A DNA stretch of 64,000 nt from Parvibaculum lavamentivorans DS-1 (lineage in GTDB: Bacteria > Pseudomonadota > Alphaproteobacteria > Parvibaculales > Parvibaculaceae), in contig NC_009719.1 in NCBI RefSeq assembly GCF_000017565.1, positions 1,302,001 through 1,366,000 on the forward strand, written 5' to 3'. Each line of letters opens with the position of its first letter. Within the stretch, counting starts at the first letter, position 1. The notes beneath the pieces are model-generated. The model was not told where the DNA came from. It was given only the letters and a program-made list of their open reading frames with translations, and did not search any database. Below, one piece after another: positions 25,841-35,304 of the stretch. The position numbers and the translations under genes were made by a program.

Positions 25841-28290
25841 TACTCCTTCTCGGACTGCTGGGGGGTGAGGTTCGTGAGGTCAGGGATGAGGTCTGCGGCC
25901 CACTCGGCGCCGCGCAGGCGCAGCCAGGCGGCGAGAAAGCCCTCGCGGCCATGCTCGGCGACGGTGCGCGCGATCTCGGACTGGTCGGTCTTGGAGGAGG
26001 TGGCGGCGAGCGCGAGACCGACTTCGGAGAGGCCCAGCTCGAACAGGCGATTGCCGCGCCGCGACTGGCAGTAATAGTCGCGCTTGGGCGTGGCCCGCGC
26101 GAGGATTTCGATCTGGCGGTCGTTGAGACCGAAGCGCCGATAGATCTCCGTGATCTGCGGCTCGATCGCGCGTTCGTTCGGCAGGAGCAGCCTTGTCGGG
26201 CAGCTCTCGATGATGGCCGGGGCGATGTTGCTGTTGTCGATGTCGGACAGCGACTGCGTGGCGAAGATGACGCTGGCGTTTTTCTTGCGCAGCGTCTTCA
26301 GCCATTCGCGCAATTGCCCGGAGAAGGCATCGTCATCGAGTGCGAGCCAGCCCTCGTCGATGATGAGCAGCGTCGGCGAGCCGTCGAGACGGTCGCCGAT
26401 GCGATGGAAGAGATAGGCGAGGACGGCGGGTGCCGCGCCAGTCCCGACCAGTCCCTCGATCTCGAACGCCTGCACCGATGCCGAGCCGAGATGTTCGGCC
26501 TCGGCGTCGAGTAGCCGCCCATAGGGGCCGCCCACGCAATACGGTCGCAGAGCCTGCTTCAGGTCGTTCGATTGGAGCAACACCGTGAGGCCGGTGATCG
26601 TGCGTTCCTCGACCGGCGCCGACGCCAGCGAGGTCAGCGCCGACCAGAGGTGCTCCTTCACCTCGGGGGTGATTGCGATGCCCTCGCGGATCAGGATGGC
26701 GACGATCCAGTCGGCCGCCCAGGCGCGTTCGGGCGTGTCGTGAATGCGCGCGAGCGGTTGCAGCGAGACCGAGGAGTCCACGCCCTCGGTGAGATCGCCG
26801 CCGAGATCGTGCCAATCACCGCCCATGGCGAGCGCGGCGGTGCGGATCGAACCGCCGAAGTCGAAGGCGAAGACCTGGGCACCGGCATAGCGCCGGAACT
26901 GCAAGGCCATGATGGCGAGGAGCACCGATTTGCCGGCGCCGGTCGGGCCGACGACGAGCGTGTGACCGACGTCGCCGACATGGAGAGAAAACCGGAACGG
27001 GGTCGAGCCTTCGGTCTTGCCGAACAGCAAGGGGGAGCTACCCAAATGCTCGTCCCGTTCCGGCCCCGCCCACACCGCCGAGAGCGGGATCATGTGGGCG
27101 AGATTCAGCGTCGAAATCGGGGGCTGGCGCACGTTGGCGTAAACATGCCCCGGCAATGAGCCCAGCCAGGCATCGACGGCATTGATCGTTTCAGTCATGG
27201 CCGTGAAGTCGCGGCCCTGGATGACTTTCTCGGCGAGGCGAAGCTTCTCGTCGGCAACTCGGGGATCGTTGTCCCATACCGCGATCGTCGCGGTGACATA
27301 GGATTGGCCGGCGTAGTCAGCGCCGAGTTCCTGGAGGGCGAGATCGGCGTCCGCCGCCTTGTTCGAGGCGTCGGTATCGACCAGCGCGGACGCCTCGTTG
27401 GTCAGCACCTCTTTCAGGATCGCGGCGATGCTTTTGCGCTTCGCGAACCATTGGCGGCGGATTTTGGTCAGCAGCTTGGTCGCGTCGGTCTTGTCGAGCA
27501 GGATGGCGCGCGTCGACCAGCGATAGGGAAAGGCGAGCCGATTGAGATCGTCGAGGATGCCGGGCGTGGTCGCGGTCGGGAAACCGACAATGGTGAGAAC
27601 GCGCAGATGCGCGGTTCCGAGACGCGGCTCCAGGCCGCCGGTGAGCGGTTGGTCGGCGAGCAGCGCGTCGAGATAGACCGGCGTTTCGGGCACACGGACG
27701 CGGTGCCGTTTGGTCGAGACGGTCGAATGGAGATATGTCAGCGTCTCGCTGCTATCGAGCCACTGGCATTCCGGCATGAAGCCGTCGAGCAGCGCCAGCA
27801 CGCGATCGGTGCGGTCGACAAAGGTGTTCAGGATTTCCTTCGGATCGATGCCAGCACGTTCGCGGCCCTCATAGAGCCAGGCTTCGGTGCGCGCGGCATC
27901 CTCGGCCGGCGGCAGATAGGTGATGGTGAGATAGTAGCCGGAGACGTAATGCGCGCCGGCCTCCTCGAAATCGGCTTTGCGCTCGGCATCGAGAAGCGCT
28001 GCGGCGGCGTCGGGAAACAGGTCCGCTGGATAGATCGACGCCTCGTGCCGCTGCGCCTCGACGAAGATGGCCCAACCCGATCCGAGACGACGGAATGCGT
28101 TGTTGAGCCGCCCGGCGACGGCGACCAGTTCGGCGGCGACCGCGGAGTCCAGATCAGGGCCGCGGAACCGCGCCGTGCGCTGAAAGCTGCCGTCCTTGTT
28201 GAGCACGACGCCCTCGGCGACGAGCGCGGCCCAGGGCAGATAGTCAGCGAGGCGGGTTGCGGTGCGGCGATATTCGGCAAGATTCATCAT
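25840..28290 (-). CDS. trbE: TrbE, VirB4-like T4SS ATPase
   Basis: An 816-residue VirB4-type ATPase that powers pilus assembly and DNA transfer. Walker A is VVGPTGAGKSVLL (GPTGAGKS at 448-455), Walker B is TLLIIDEGWLAL (640-647), and the ATQSLSDI motif follows. The start at 28290 (MMNLAEYRRT) gives normal family length. The open frame continues upstream across trbD in another frame and is not coding there. It begins 14 bases after trbD. Confidence 0.95.
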   Translation of the reverse strand: MMNLAEYRRTATRLADYLPWAALVAEGVVLNKDGSFQRTARFRGPDLDSAVAAELVAVAGRLNNAFRRLGSGWAIFVEAQRHEASIYPADLFPDAAAALLDAERKADFEEAGAHYVSGYYLTITYLPPAEDAARTEAWLYEGRERAGIDPKEILNTFVDRTDRVLALLDGFMPECQWLDSSETLTYLHSTVSTKRHRVRVPETPVYLDALLADQPLTGGLEPRLGTAHLRVLTIVGFPTATTPGILDDLNRLAFPYRWSTRAILLDKTDATKLLTKIRRQWFAKRKSIAAILKEVLTNEASALVDTDASNKAADADLALQELGADYAGQSYVTATIAVWDNDPRVADEKLRLAEKVIQGRDFTAMTETINAVDAWLGSLPGHVYANVRQPPISTLNLAHMIPLSAVWAGPERDEHLGSSPLLFGKTEGSTPFRFSLHVGDVGHTLVVGPTGAGKSVLLAIMALQFRRYAGAQVFAFDFGGSIRTAALAMGGDWHDLGGDLTEGVDSSVSLQPLARIHDTPERAWAADWIVAILIREGIAITPEVKEHLWSALTSLASAPVEERTITGLTVLLQSNDLKQALRPYCVGGPYGRLLDAEAEHLGSASVQAFEIEGLVGTGAAPAVLAYLFHRIGDRLDGSPTLLIIDEGWLALDDDAFSGQLREWLKTLRKKNASVIFATQSLSDIDNSNIAPAIIESCPTRLLLPNERAIEPQITEIYRRFGLNDRQIEILARATPKRDYYCQSRRGNRLFELGLSEVGLALAATSSKTDQSEIARTVAEHGREGFLAAWLRLRGAEWAADLIPDLTNLTPQQSEKE

Positions 28291-28304
28291 GGCGATGCGC
28301 TTCC

Positions 28305-28586
28305 TCAGACGGACAGATGAGCGGGGATGCGCAGGTGACGGCGACCGACCTCGACGAAGAGGGGATCGCGCTTTGCAGCCCATACGGCTGCGATATGGCC
28401 AATGGCCCAGATCAGCAGACCGACGAGCCAGAGGCGCAGGCCAAGGCCCACGGCTCCGGCCAGCGTGCCGTTCAGGATGGCGAGTGCGCGCGGTGCGCCG
28501 CCGAGCAGAATGTGCTCGGTCAGCGCCCGGTGAACCGGGACGGTGAAACCCGGCACCGCGTCGAGTTGTTCGAACGCCGCCGCCAT
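28305..28586 (-). CDS. trbD: TrbD, VirB3-like T4SS protein
   Basis: A 93-residue VirB3 homologue. FTVPVHRALTEHILLGGAPR is the usual TrbD N-terminal motif; a double hydrophobic segment (AILNGTLAGAVGLGLRLWLV and on) follows, then the RDPLFVEV motif. It is an inner-membrane channel component. The start overlaps the trbC stop by one base (TGATG). Confidence 0.92.
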   Translation of the reverse strand: MAAAFEQLDAVPGFTVPVHRALTEHILLGGAPRALAILNGTLAGAVGLGLRLWLVGLLIWAIGHIAAVWAAKRDPLFVEVGRRHLRIPAHLSV

Positions 28587-28918
28587 CAGATGAGCGCCCC
28601 GCCGCCGAATGAGAAGAACGACAGGAAGAAGCTCGACGCCGCAAACGCGATGCTGAGACCGAAGACGATCTGGATCAGCTTCCGGAAGCCGCCGGACGTG
28701 TCACCGAACGCCAGCGCCAGGCCGGTGGCGATGATGATGATGACGGCGACGATCTTGGCGACCGGCCCTTCGATGGATTCGAGAATTTTCTGGAGCGGTG
28801 CTTCCCACGGCATGGACGAGCCGGAGGCATGGGCGGCGGGAACGAGGACGAGATTGATGTAGATGAAGGCGGCGGCCGTCGCGGCATAGCGGCGAACGCG
28901 CATGGTGGTGCGGATCAT
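28586..28918 (-). CDS. trbC: TrbC, VirB2-like pilin
   Basis: A 110-residue prepilin with a signal segment ending at VPAAHASG, the conserved MPWEAPLQKILESIEGPVAK segment and two hydrophobic helices (IVAVIIIIATGLALAFG and IVFGLSIAFAASSFFLSF). In RP4 such pilins are processed and circularised by TraF, and a TraF homologue is encoded at 35721-36272. The start overlaps the trbB stop (ATGA). Confidence 0.93.
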   Translation of the reverse strand: MIRTTMRVRRYAATAAAFIYINLVLVPAAHASGSSMPWEAPLQKILESIEGPVAKIVAVIIIIATGLALAFGDTSGGFRKLIQIVFGLSIAFAASSFFLSFFSFGGGALI

Positions 28919-29898
28919 GATGGCGCTCCTGTACGGTCAAGGGTTGCGGGGGTGATGGCGTAGTCGCCGTCCGGACCGAGCCCATCGACGCGGGCGAGTT
29001 CGGCGAGCCGGCGCGCGGAGCCGCGGCCGGAGAGGACGGCAACAAGATCGATGGTCTCGGCGATCAGGGCGCGCGGGACCGTGACGACGGCCTCCTGGAT
29101 GAGTTGTTCAAGGCGGCGCAGCGCGCCGATGCCGCTCCCGGCGTGGATCGTGCCGATGCCGCCGGGGTGGCCGGTTCCCCATGCTTTCAGGAGATCGAGA
29201 GCTTCAGAGCCGCGCACCTCGCCGATGGGAATGCGATCGGGGCGCAGGCGTAGCGAAGAGCGAACCAGCTCCGAGAGCGTGGCCACTCCATCCTTGGTCC
29301 GCATGGCGACAAGATTGGGCGCGGCGCACTGAAGCTCGCGGGTATCCTCGATGATGACGACGCGATCCGCCGTCTTGGCGACCTCGGCCAGAAGCGCATT
29401 GGTCAGCGTGGTTTTGCCGGTGGAAGTGCCGCCTGCGACAAGGATATTGGCGCGCGCCATCACGGCTGCGCGTAGCGTCGCCGCCTGGTCGGCGAACATG
29501 ATTCCGGCGGCCACATAATCGTCGAGCGTGAAGATCGCTACGGCGGGCTTGCGGATGGCGAAGGCCGGTGCGGCGACAACGGGCGGCAGCAAGCCCTCGA
29601 ACCGCTCTCCCGTCTCAGGAAGCTCGGCGGAGACTCGCGGGCTGCGCGGATGCACCTCGACGCCGACATGGTGAGCGACCAGCCGCACGATGCGCTCGCC
29701 ATCGGCAGGCGACAGCGTCTCACCCGTATCGGCCAGCCCTTCGGAGAGGCGATCTACCCAGAGACGGCCGTCCGGGTTCAGCATGATTTCGACCACGGCC
29801 GGGTCTTCGAGAAAATGGGTGATGGTCGAGCCGAGCGCGGTGCGAAGCATGCGCGCACCGCGCGCGAACGCCTCCGGCTTCTGGCTGATATTGGTCAT
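28915..29898 (-). CDS. trbB: TrbB, VirB11-like T4SS ATPase
   Basis: A 327-residue VirB11-type hexameric ATPase, first gene of the trb operon. Walker A is [14 protein letters not shown] (156-164), the Asp box [11 protein letters not shown] follows, and motifs [12 protein letters not shown] and RIPIGEVRG are intact. It switches the channel between pilus building and DNA export. A 168-base gap with a 17-base palindrome lies upstream. Confidence 0.95.
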   Translation of the reverse strand: MTNISQKPEAFARGARMLRTALGSTITHFLEDPAVVEIMLNPDGRLWVDRLSEGLADTGETLSPADGERIVRLVAHHVGVEVHPRSPRVSAELPETGERFEGLLPPVVAAPAFAIRKPAVAIFTLDDYVAAGIMFADQAATLRAAVMARANILVAGGTSTGKTTLTNALLAEVAKTADRVVIIEDTRELQCAAPNLVAMRTKDGVATLSELVRSSLRLRPDRIPIGEVRGSEALDLLKAWGTGHPGGIGTIHAGSGIGALRRLEQLIQEAVVTVPRALIAETIDLVAVLSGRGSARRLAELARVDGLGPDGDYAITPATLDRTGAPS

Positions 29899-29963
29899 TC
29901 CTGCCCCGCTTCCTGACGGGGCTGGAAAAGAGGGTCCCCGGATCGGGGTGATTAAAAGAGCCG

Positions 29964-29980
29964 TGAATCAGGCTGATTCA
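29964..29980. promoter_or_regulatory. 17-base palindrome upstream of trbB, candidate operator
   Basis: TGAATCAG-G-CTGATTCA is a perfect palindrome with a one-base centre, 66 bases before the trbB start, in the gap between the ribbon-helix-helix gene and the trb operon. Its place and symmetry fit a repressor site controlling trb. The neighbouring ribbon-helix-helix protein (30067-30516) or the LysR protein could bind it; neither is shown. Confidence 0.45.
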
Positions 29981-30066
29981 ACAAGTATCGGTCGTCGTAG
30001 TAGCGTGGCGTGCAAATACAGGAGAACGGCGGTTGGGCGATGCTATTGATCCACGCGCGCCGAAGC

Positions 30067-30516
30067 CTATGGATCGCTCTCTGTCGGGCTGGACGGCGAC
30101 TCGCCGACATCTTCAACGATCTCCTGCCGAAGTTTCGGTCCCTGGGCCAAGCGCCGTCCAAGGGCCGCGATGAACGCCTCGTAGCGCTTCCCGACCATGG
30201 CGCGCGCTGCCTGGGCTGCGGGCTCGGGCAGCGCCGGCGTCGTGTTGAGCCAGAACCGGATGAATACGGCCATGGTCTCGACGGAGATCCCGATGTCGCG
30301 CTCCATGCGGTTGAGACGGCGATCGATCTGATCGAGGCGTTTGGCGACCACGGCTTCACGCCGCTCAGCGTCGTCCGGCGACAGGAAGGACGCGATGGCG
30401 GCCTCTGCGATCAGGGAGAGCGGTTGTTCGCGTCGGCCTGCATAGTCCGATAGTGTCGCCATGATGTCGGGGTCGAGATATACGGAAATCGGCACCTTCT
30501 TCTTGCGTCCGGTCAT
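30067..30516 (-). CDS. Ribbon-helix-helix (CopG-like) protein between traG and trbB
   Basis: A 149-residue protein starting MTGRKKKVPISVYLDPD, a ribbon-helix-helix strand followed by two helices (IMATLSDYAGRREQPLSLIA). The C-terminal part is helical with DQIDRRLNRMERDIGIS. I chose 30516 because the family domain begins there, and it lies 4 bases after the traG stop. CopG-like genes in this position are conserved in related ICEs and may control traG/trb expression. Confidence 0.8.
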   Translation of the reverse strand: MTGRKKKVPISVYLDPDIMATLSDYAGRREQPLSLIAEAAIASFLSPDDAERREAVVAKRLDQIDRRLNRMERDIGISVETMAVFIRFWLNTTPALPEPAAQAARAMVGKRYEAFIAALGRRLAQGPKLRQEIVEDVGESPSSPTESDP

Positions 30517-30520
30517 GGTG

Positions 30521-32512
30521 CTACAGCTCCATGCCGTCATTGGGATCGAGCGAGACCTGGCGGGCAACGCCGCGCATGACGCGGGTCAGCCGCTGGTTGC
30601 GCGCGGCGGCGTCCTCTGTGTCGTCAGGCAAATCGATCTCAAACTCATTGTCGATCGGCGCCTTCTTTTCGATGGGGTTCACCCGGTTGAGTTCGGGCTG
30701 ATGCCGACGTTCGGACTCGGTGGAATCCTCTTCGTTGTCACCGCTCGTCGTTGGCGCAGCGTTTTCGGTCATGTCCGGGCGCGCGGGGATCGGCAGCTTG
30801 CTCCAATCGTCGGGCCGACCTTCAGCAGGCCGCGCCAGCCCCGGCGGTGACATGATGCGTTCCTTGAAGCGGGCATCTTCATAGTAGCGCGCCTTCTTCG
30901 CCCGGATCGGCGGCGTCCCGGCGACCATGACGATCTCGTCGGTCGGCGGGAGCTGCATGATTTCGCCTGGTGTCAGGAGCTGACGCGCGGTCTCCGAGCG
31001 CGACACCATCAAATGGCCGAGCCAGGGCGAGAGCCGATGCCCGGCGTAATTCTTCATCGCCTTCATCTCGGTCGCGGTTCCGAGCGCGTCGCTGACCCGC
31101 TTCGCGGTCCTTTCGTCGTTCGTCGCAAAGGAAACGCGCACATGGCAGTTGTCGAGGATCGAATTGTTCGGGCCGTAAGCCTTCTCGATCTGGTTCAGCG
31201 ATTGCGCGATCAGAAAGCTCTTGAGGCCGTAGCCCGCCATGAAAGCCAGCGCGGACTCGAAGAAATCGAGGCGGCCGAGGGCGGGAAACTCGTCGAGCAT
31301 GAGCAGCAGGCGATGCCGCCCGACCTTTGCTTGCAGATCCTCGGTGAGACGGCGACCGACCTGATTGAGGATCAGGCGTATCAGCGGCTTGGTGCGGTTG
31401 ATGTCGGACGGCGGCACGACAAGGTAGAGTGTGGTCGGGAGCTTGCCGCCCACCATGTCGCTGATCCGCCAGTCGCAGCGCCGCGTCACCTCGGCGACGA
31501 CAGGATCGCGGTAGAGGCCGAGAAACGACATGGCGGTGGAGAGCACGCCCGAGCGTTCGTTGTCCGATTTGTTGAGCAGCTCGCGTGCGGCGCTGGCGAT
31601 GACGAGATGCGGCCCGGCTTCGCCGAGGTGGCTGGTCTTCATCATCGCGGCAAGCGTCGACTCGATCGGGCGCTTCGGATCGGACAGGAAGGCGGCGACG
31701 CCGGCCAATGTCTTGTCGTCTTCGGCGTAGAGGACATGCAGGATGGCGCCGACCAGCAGGGCATGACTGGTCTTCTCCCAATGGTTCCGCTTTTCGAGCG
31801 AGCCTTCGGGATCGACCAGGATGTCAGCGATGTTCTGAACGTCGCGGACTTCCCATTCGCCGCGGCGCACCTCGAGCAGCGGATTGTAGGCCGACGATTT
31901 GGGGTTGGTCGGGTCGAACAGCAGAACGCGGCCATGCCGGGCGCGGAAACCGGCGGTGAGCTGCCAGTTTTCCCCTTTGATGTCGTGGACGATGGCCGAG
32001 CCCGGCCAGGTCAACAGGGACGGCACGACCAGGCCGACGCCCTTGCCCGATCGGGTCGGGGCGAAGCAAAGCACATGCTCGGGGCCGTCATGACGGAGAT
32101 AGTCGCGATCATAGCGGCCGAGCACGACACCGTCGGGACTGAGCAGGCCCGCGGCTTTCACTTCGTCCTTTCCCGCCCAGCGGGCGGAGCCGTAGGTCGC
32201 CGCGCTTTTTGCTTCGCGGGCGCGCCAGACCGACATGCCGATGGCGACGGCTATGGCGATGAAGCCGCCCGACGCCGAGATCATCCCGCCCTTGGCGAAG
32301 ACCTCCGGCGCGTAGGCGTCGTAGAAATACCACCACCAGAAGAACGCTGGCGGATAGTAGATCGGTAGGCCGAACAGGGAAAACCAGGGCGTGCCGAGCT
32401 GCGCCTGAAAGCCGAGGCTCCATGCGACATATTGCGTCGCCGCCCAGGTGGTGAGCAGCACGATGAGGAAGACGACGGCGATCTGGCCCCACAGGATTTT
32501 GGTCGCGGACAT
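30521..32512 (-). CDS. traG: TraG, VirD4-like coupling protein
   Basis: A 663-residue T4SS coupling ATPase that links relaxase-DNA to the channel. Two N-terminal membrane segments (residues 8-33 and 80-97) precede Walker A FAPTRSGKGVGL (151-158) and Walker B LLLMLDEFPALG (402-412). It starts 26 bases after the relaxase stop. All motor motifs look intact. Confidence 0.95.
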   Translation of the reverse strand: MSATKILWGQIAVVFLIVLLTTWAATQYVAWSLGFQAQLGTPWFSLFGLPIYYPPAFFWWWYFYDAYAPEVFAKGGMISASGGFIAIAVAIGMSVWRAREAKSAATYGSARWAGKDEVKAAGLLSPDGVVLGRYDRDYLRHDGPEHVLCFAPTRSGKGVGLVVPSLLTWPGSAIVHDIKGENWQLTAGFRARHGRVLLFDPTNPKSSAYNPLLEVRRGEWEVRDVQNIADILVDPEGSLEKRNHWEKTSHALLVGAILHVLYAEDDKTLAGVAAFLSDPKRPIESTLAAMMKTSHLGEAGPHLVIASAARELLNKSDNERSGVLSTAMSFLGLYRDPVVAEVTRRCDWRISDMVGGKLPTTLYLVVPPSDINRTKPLIRLILNQVGRRLTEDLQAKVGRHRLLLMLDEFPALGRLDFFESALAFMAGYGLKSFLIAQSLNQIEKAYGPNNSILDNCHVRVSFATNDERTAKRVSDALGTATEMKAMKNYAGHRLSPWLGHLMVSRSETARQLLTPGEIMQLPPTDEIVMVAGTPPIRAKKARYYEDARFKERIMSPPGLARPAEGRPDDWSKLPIPARPDMTENAAPTTSGDNEEDSTESERRHQPELNRVNPIEKKAPIDNEFEIDLPDDTEDAAARNQRLTRVMRGVARQVSLDPNDGMEL

Positions 32513-32538
32513 TGCTGCGGTCCTTTCTTCTTAGGTGA

Positions 32539-34278
32539 TTAGAGGCCGAGCCCCCGCTTGCGGCCGAAGCTCCAGTCGACACCGCCGTCTCCGCGGGCGA
32601 CCCCGGAGACGTGTTTGCCGAGCTGGCTTTCGAGGGACGGCGACCAAGGCACGAGCTGGAAGCCGAGGCCGTTATCGATCATCGCGAAGCGGCCGGATGC
32701 GAGCGTCATGCGCTGGCGATAGGTGCCGGCGACATATTCGCCATTGCCGGCCGCTTTGAACGGCTGGCCTGTCTCCTTCGCGAGCCGGTCGGCAACGGCG
32801 TCGACCTCACGGCGCCGAAGCGTCTCGATCAGGTTGCGGCTGAAGATGACGCGGCGGCCTTGCTGCTCGGCGAGACCTTCGTGGACCAGATGCTCCGCCC
32901 GTTGTCGCATCGCCTGCCGCACCTCGGCGCCGAAGCCGCCCTCCGACATGGCGAGGGGTTCGCGGGCGATGGATTGCCGGTCGAGCCAGGTCGCGCCCGA
33001 GGCGTTCACCTGATGCTTGAGATCGAGATCGGAGCGGACGGCGAGCGCGACGCGGCGTTCGCCGCGAGCATCTTCGAAGGTGCGCAGCTCGACGATCGAG
33101 CCCGGCGCGCTGTCCCCCGCCGCATCGAGATGCGGCAAGCGGATGTGGTGGGTCCGACCATCGACGCCGTCGACCACGGCGTAGGCCGTTCCCTTCAGCT
33201 CGTCATCGAGGCCGCGCTCGACCAGACGGCCGATGACCGGCACATCGAGGCTTTCCCCTGCCAGGACGTAGTTGCCCGAGCCGCGGTCTATACCGCGTTC
33301 GGTGAGCGCGCGGTGCATGCGCTTGATGATGTCGCCGCGTTCGCCGAGCTGGCGCAGCGTCACCTCAGCCTGATCGTCGATCATCCACTGGCCAGGTCCG
33401 ACTTCACTGGCGAGGCCGAGGGCTGCGAGTTTGCGCAGGCGGCCGACCTTCTCGACGGCGTAGGCGTCGGGCTGGCGACCGACCTGCGGGGCGACATCGA
33501 TGACGCCGGTCTTTCCCGCGTCGCGGACAAGCTGCCGATCGAGTTGCGTCCAGCGCTCCGCCTCGATCTGGCGTTCGAGCGTGCGGCGAATATCGAGATC
33601 CGTGCGCGGGCCAAGCTCTTGTGTGATGAGGTCACGCGCGCGATCGCGCATGCCCTCCTTGATGTAGTCGCGCGAGATCACGAGGTCCTGGCCGTCGTCG
33701 CGGACGCCGCGCACGATTAGATGGACGTGAGGATGCTCGGTGTTCCAGTGATCGACCGCAACCCAATCGAGCCGCGTGTCCAGATCCCTTTCCATCTGGC
33801 CGACAAGATCGCGGGTGAAGGACTTGAGGTCCGACATCTCCACGGCGTCGTCCGGTGAGACGATGAAGCGGAAATGATGGCGATCATCTTCGCATCGCCC
33901 GGAGAAGGCGCGGCCATCAGCTTCCTCCGTTCCCGGCCCGAACAGTCGGGCCTTTTCTCCATCACGGGTCACGCCGTCGCGGCGGAGATAATCGAGATGC
34001 GTGCCGAGCGGCGCGGTGCGGCCGGAGCGCCGCACGACGCGGGCCTTGATGACAGCGCCGCGCGTGCGCGCTGTGATGAGGCGGTTCGCTTGGATGCTGG
34101 CGCGCTGGCCTCGGCCGAAGCGCGAGCGATTGGCGGCAACGACGCGCCCGGAGCGCGAGACGCCGCCGCCCGCCTTCTTCGCGGCGGCCAGCGCCTGCGC
34201 GATGAAGGGCCGAGCCGACTGCGCACGGGTTGACCGGATGCGCCCAGGCCGAACACGAAACTCGTGGTCATCGGCCAT
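32539..34278 (-). CDS. Relaxase, VirD2-like (DUF3363 family)
   Basis: A 579-residue conjugative relaxase that should nick oriT and pilot the strand. The three-His metal motif is visible in DHWNTEHPHVHLIVRG (His182, His184, His186). Tyr97 in THLDYLRRDGV is a candidate nucleophile. The C-terminal half matches the DUF3363 region common to relaxases of this ICE family (RlxS-like). The start at 34278 is used in preference to an ATG 15 bases earlier. The upstream gap (34279-34521) carries inverted repeats and a nic-like sequence. Confidence 0.9.
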   Translation of the reverse strand: MADDHEFRVRPGRIRSTRAQSARPFIAQALAAAKKAGGGVSRSGRVVAANRSRFGRGQRASIQANRLITARTRGAVIKARVVRRSGRTAPLGTHLDYLRRDGVTRDGEKARLFGPGTEEADGRAFSGRCEDDRHHFRFIVSPDDAVEMSDLKSFTRDLVGQMERDLDTRLDWVAVDHWNTEHPHVHLIVRGVRDDGQDLVISRDYIKEGMRDRARDLITQELGPRTDLDIRRTLERQIEAERWTQLDRQLVRDAGKTGVIDVAPQVGRQPDAYAVEKVGRLRKLAALGLASEVGPGQWMIDDQAEVTLRQLGERGDIIKRMHRALTERGIDRGSGNYVLAGESLDVPVIGRLVERGLDDELKGTAYAVVDGVDGRTHHIRLPHLDAAGDSAPGSIVELRTFEDARGERRVALAVRSDLDLKHQVNASGATWLDRQSIAREPLAMSEGGFGAEVRQAMRQRAEHLVHEGLAEQQGRRVIFSRNLIETLRRREVDAVADRLAKETGQPFKAAGNGEYVAGTYRQRMTLASGRFAMIDNGLGFQLVPWSPSLESQLGKHVSGVARGDGGVDWSFGRKRGLGL

Positions 34279-34287
34279 GACGCAAGG

Positions 34288-34433
34288 CCGCAATGTGCGA
34301 AAAATCGCGCTGATACAGGCAATTGGGCGTCAGGCGCACATTGCCGATGAGCACGGCAATGTGCGGAGCGCGCCAAAACCTCTTGCAAAAACAACCGCCC
34401 GACCGCCGCGCAATGTGCGGCCTTTTATCCTGC
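34288..34433. other. Candidate oriT with four copies of a 10-base motif and a nic-like site
   Basis: The 243-base gap upstream of the relaxase contains the core GCAATGTGCG at 34290-34299, 34356-34365 and 34410-34419, and its inverse at 34335-34344. The middle two form a perfect 12-base inverted repeat (34335-34346 and 34354-34365) with a 7-base loop. Seven bases after the last copy is TATCCTGC (34426-34433), which matches the nic consensus of the IncP (RP4) family, cut between G34432 and C34433. Location beside the relaxase supports oriT. Confidence 0.7.
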
Positions 34434-34521
34434 CATCGTGCGGTTGTTGTGCCTGCCTCTCCCCCTTGTGCCCTCCATGTCACGCCGGAATGCGACAGAG
34501 TGCGAAGGATACTTCCGCAGT

Positions 34522-35301
34522 TCATCGGGGCGTCCCCCCGTCAGAGCGAGCGACCACGATCGGGGCGTTCGAGTCTTCGGCGGTATCGGGAGTGCGCGCC
34601 GCGACGGAGGAGCGGCTGTCGTTTGACCGCGCGTTTTCCGATGGCGATGTCGCCGAACGATCGTCGGCGGAACGCACGACGAAGAGCGGCGCTTCCCGCC
34701 AATCCGGCGGCGGTGGCGGCGCAACCGGTGGCGCGCTCGACGGCGATGGTGCGCCTAGCTGCGGAGCCAGCAGCGCGATGTAGGCCCGCGTTTCGGCGGG
34801 CAGGGCGCGGCCGGTCTGGACGTATTCGTCGTAGCGGCCAGGCCCCGCATTGTAGGCGCCGAGCATTGCGGGGATCGTGCGATAGCGGTCGAACATTTCA
34901 CGCAGGTAGGCAGCGCCTGCGAGGATGTTGTCGCGCGGGTCGTAGGGGGCACGCCCGAGCCCATAGCGAACGCGAAGCGCGGCCCAGGTATCGGGCATGA
35001 CCTGCATCAACCCGAGCGCGCCGGCCGACGATATGGCGCGCACATCGCCGGCGCTTTCGGCGCGTTTGACGGCGACGATCCAGTGTTCGGGAATGCCGAA
35101 GCGCTGCGAGGCTTCGGTGACGAAGGCGGCGTGTGGATCGCCAGCGACCGTGCGCGCAGCCGACACGGACTGGGCAAGAGCGGCGTCCGTTGCGCCCGCT
35201 GCGAGGGCCAGGCCGGAAAGGAGAAGGAAGGCCATGCGCCGGACGGCGTGATGCCGCCCGCCCGCATCCCGATGGCTTATCGCTGGACGTGGACCGGACA
35301 T
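34522..35301 (-). CDS. Lytic transglycosylase (VirB1-like)
   Basis: A 259-residue secreted muramidase expected to open peptidoglycan for the mating channel. An N-terminal hydrophobic signal (MAFLLLSGLALAAG) ends near ALAQ. The SLT domain has the catalytic Glu82 in VKRAESAGDVRA, then AGALGLMQVMPDTW and AYNAGPGRYD. The C-terminal 70 residues are proline- and serine-rich. The start at 35301 has AAGGA 8 bases upstream and follows the DUF736 stop by 3 bases. Confidence 0.88.
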   Translation of the reverse strand: MSGPRPAISHRDAGGRHHAVRRMAFLLLSGLALAAGATDAALAQSVSAARTVAGDPHAAFVTEASQRFGIPEHWIVAVKRAESAGDVRAISSAGALGLMQVMPDTWAALRVRYGLGRAPYDPRDNILAGAAYLREMFDRYRTIPAMLGAYNAGPGRYDEYVQTGRALPAETRAYIALLAPQLGAPSPSSAPPVAPPPPPDWREAPLFVVRSADDRSATSPSENARSNDSRSSVAARTPDTAEDSNAPIVVARSDGGTPR

Positions 35302-35304
35302 CGG

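Noticed and set aside
28290-28644. N-terminal extension of TrbE by 118 residues
   Set aside because: It runs through trbD in another frame; the start at 28290 gives the family length and N-terminus.
31013-32368. 451-codon open frame opposite traG
   Set aside because: It is the antisense shadow of a clear VirD4 ATPase in GC-rich DNA, with no family motif and no ribosome site.
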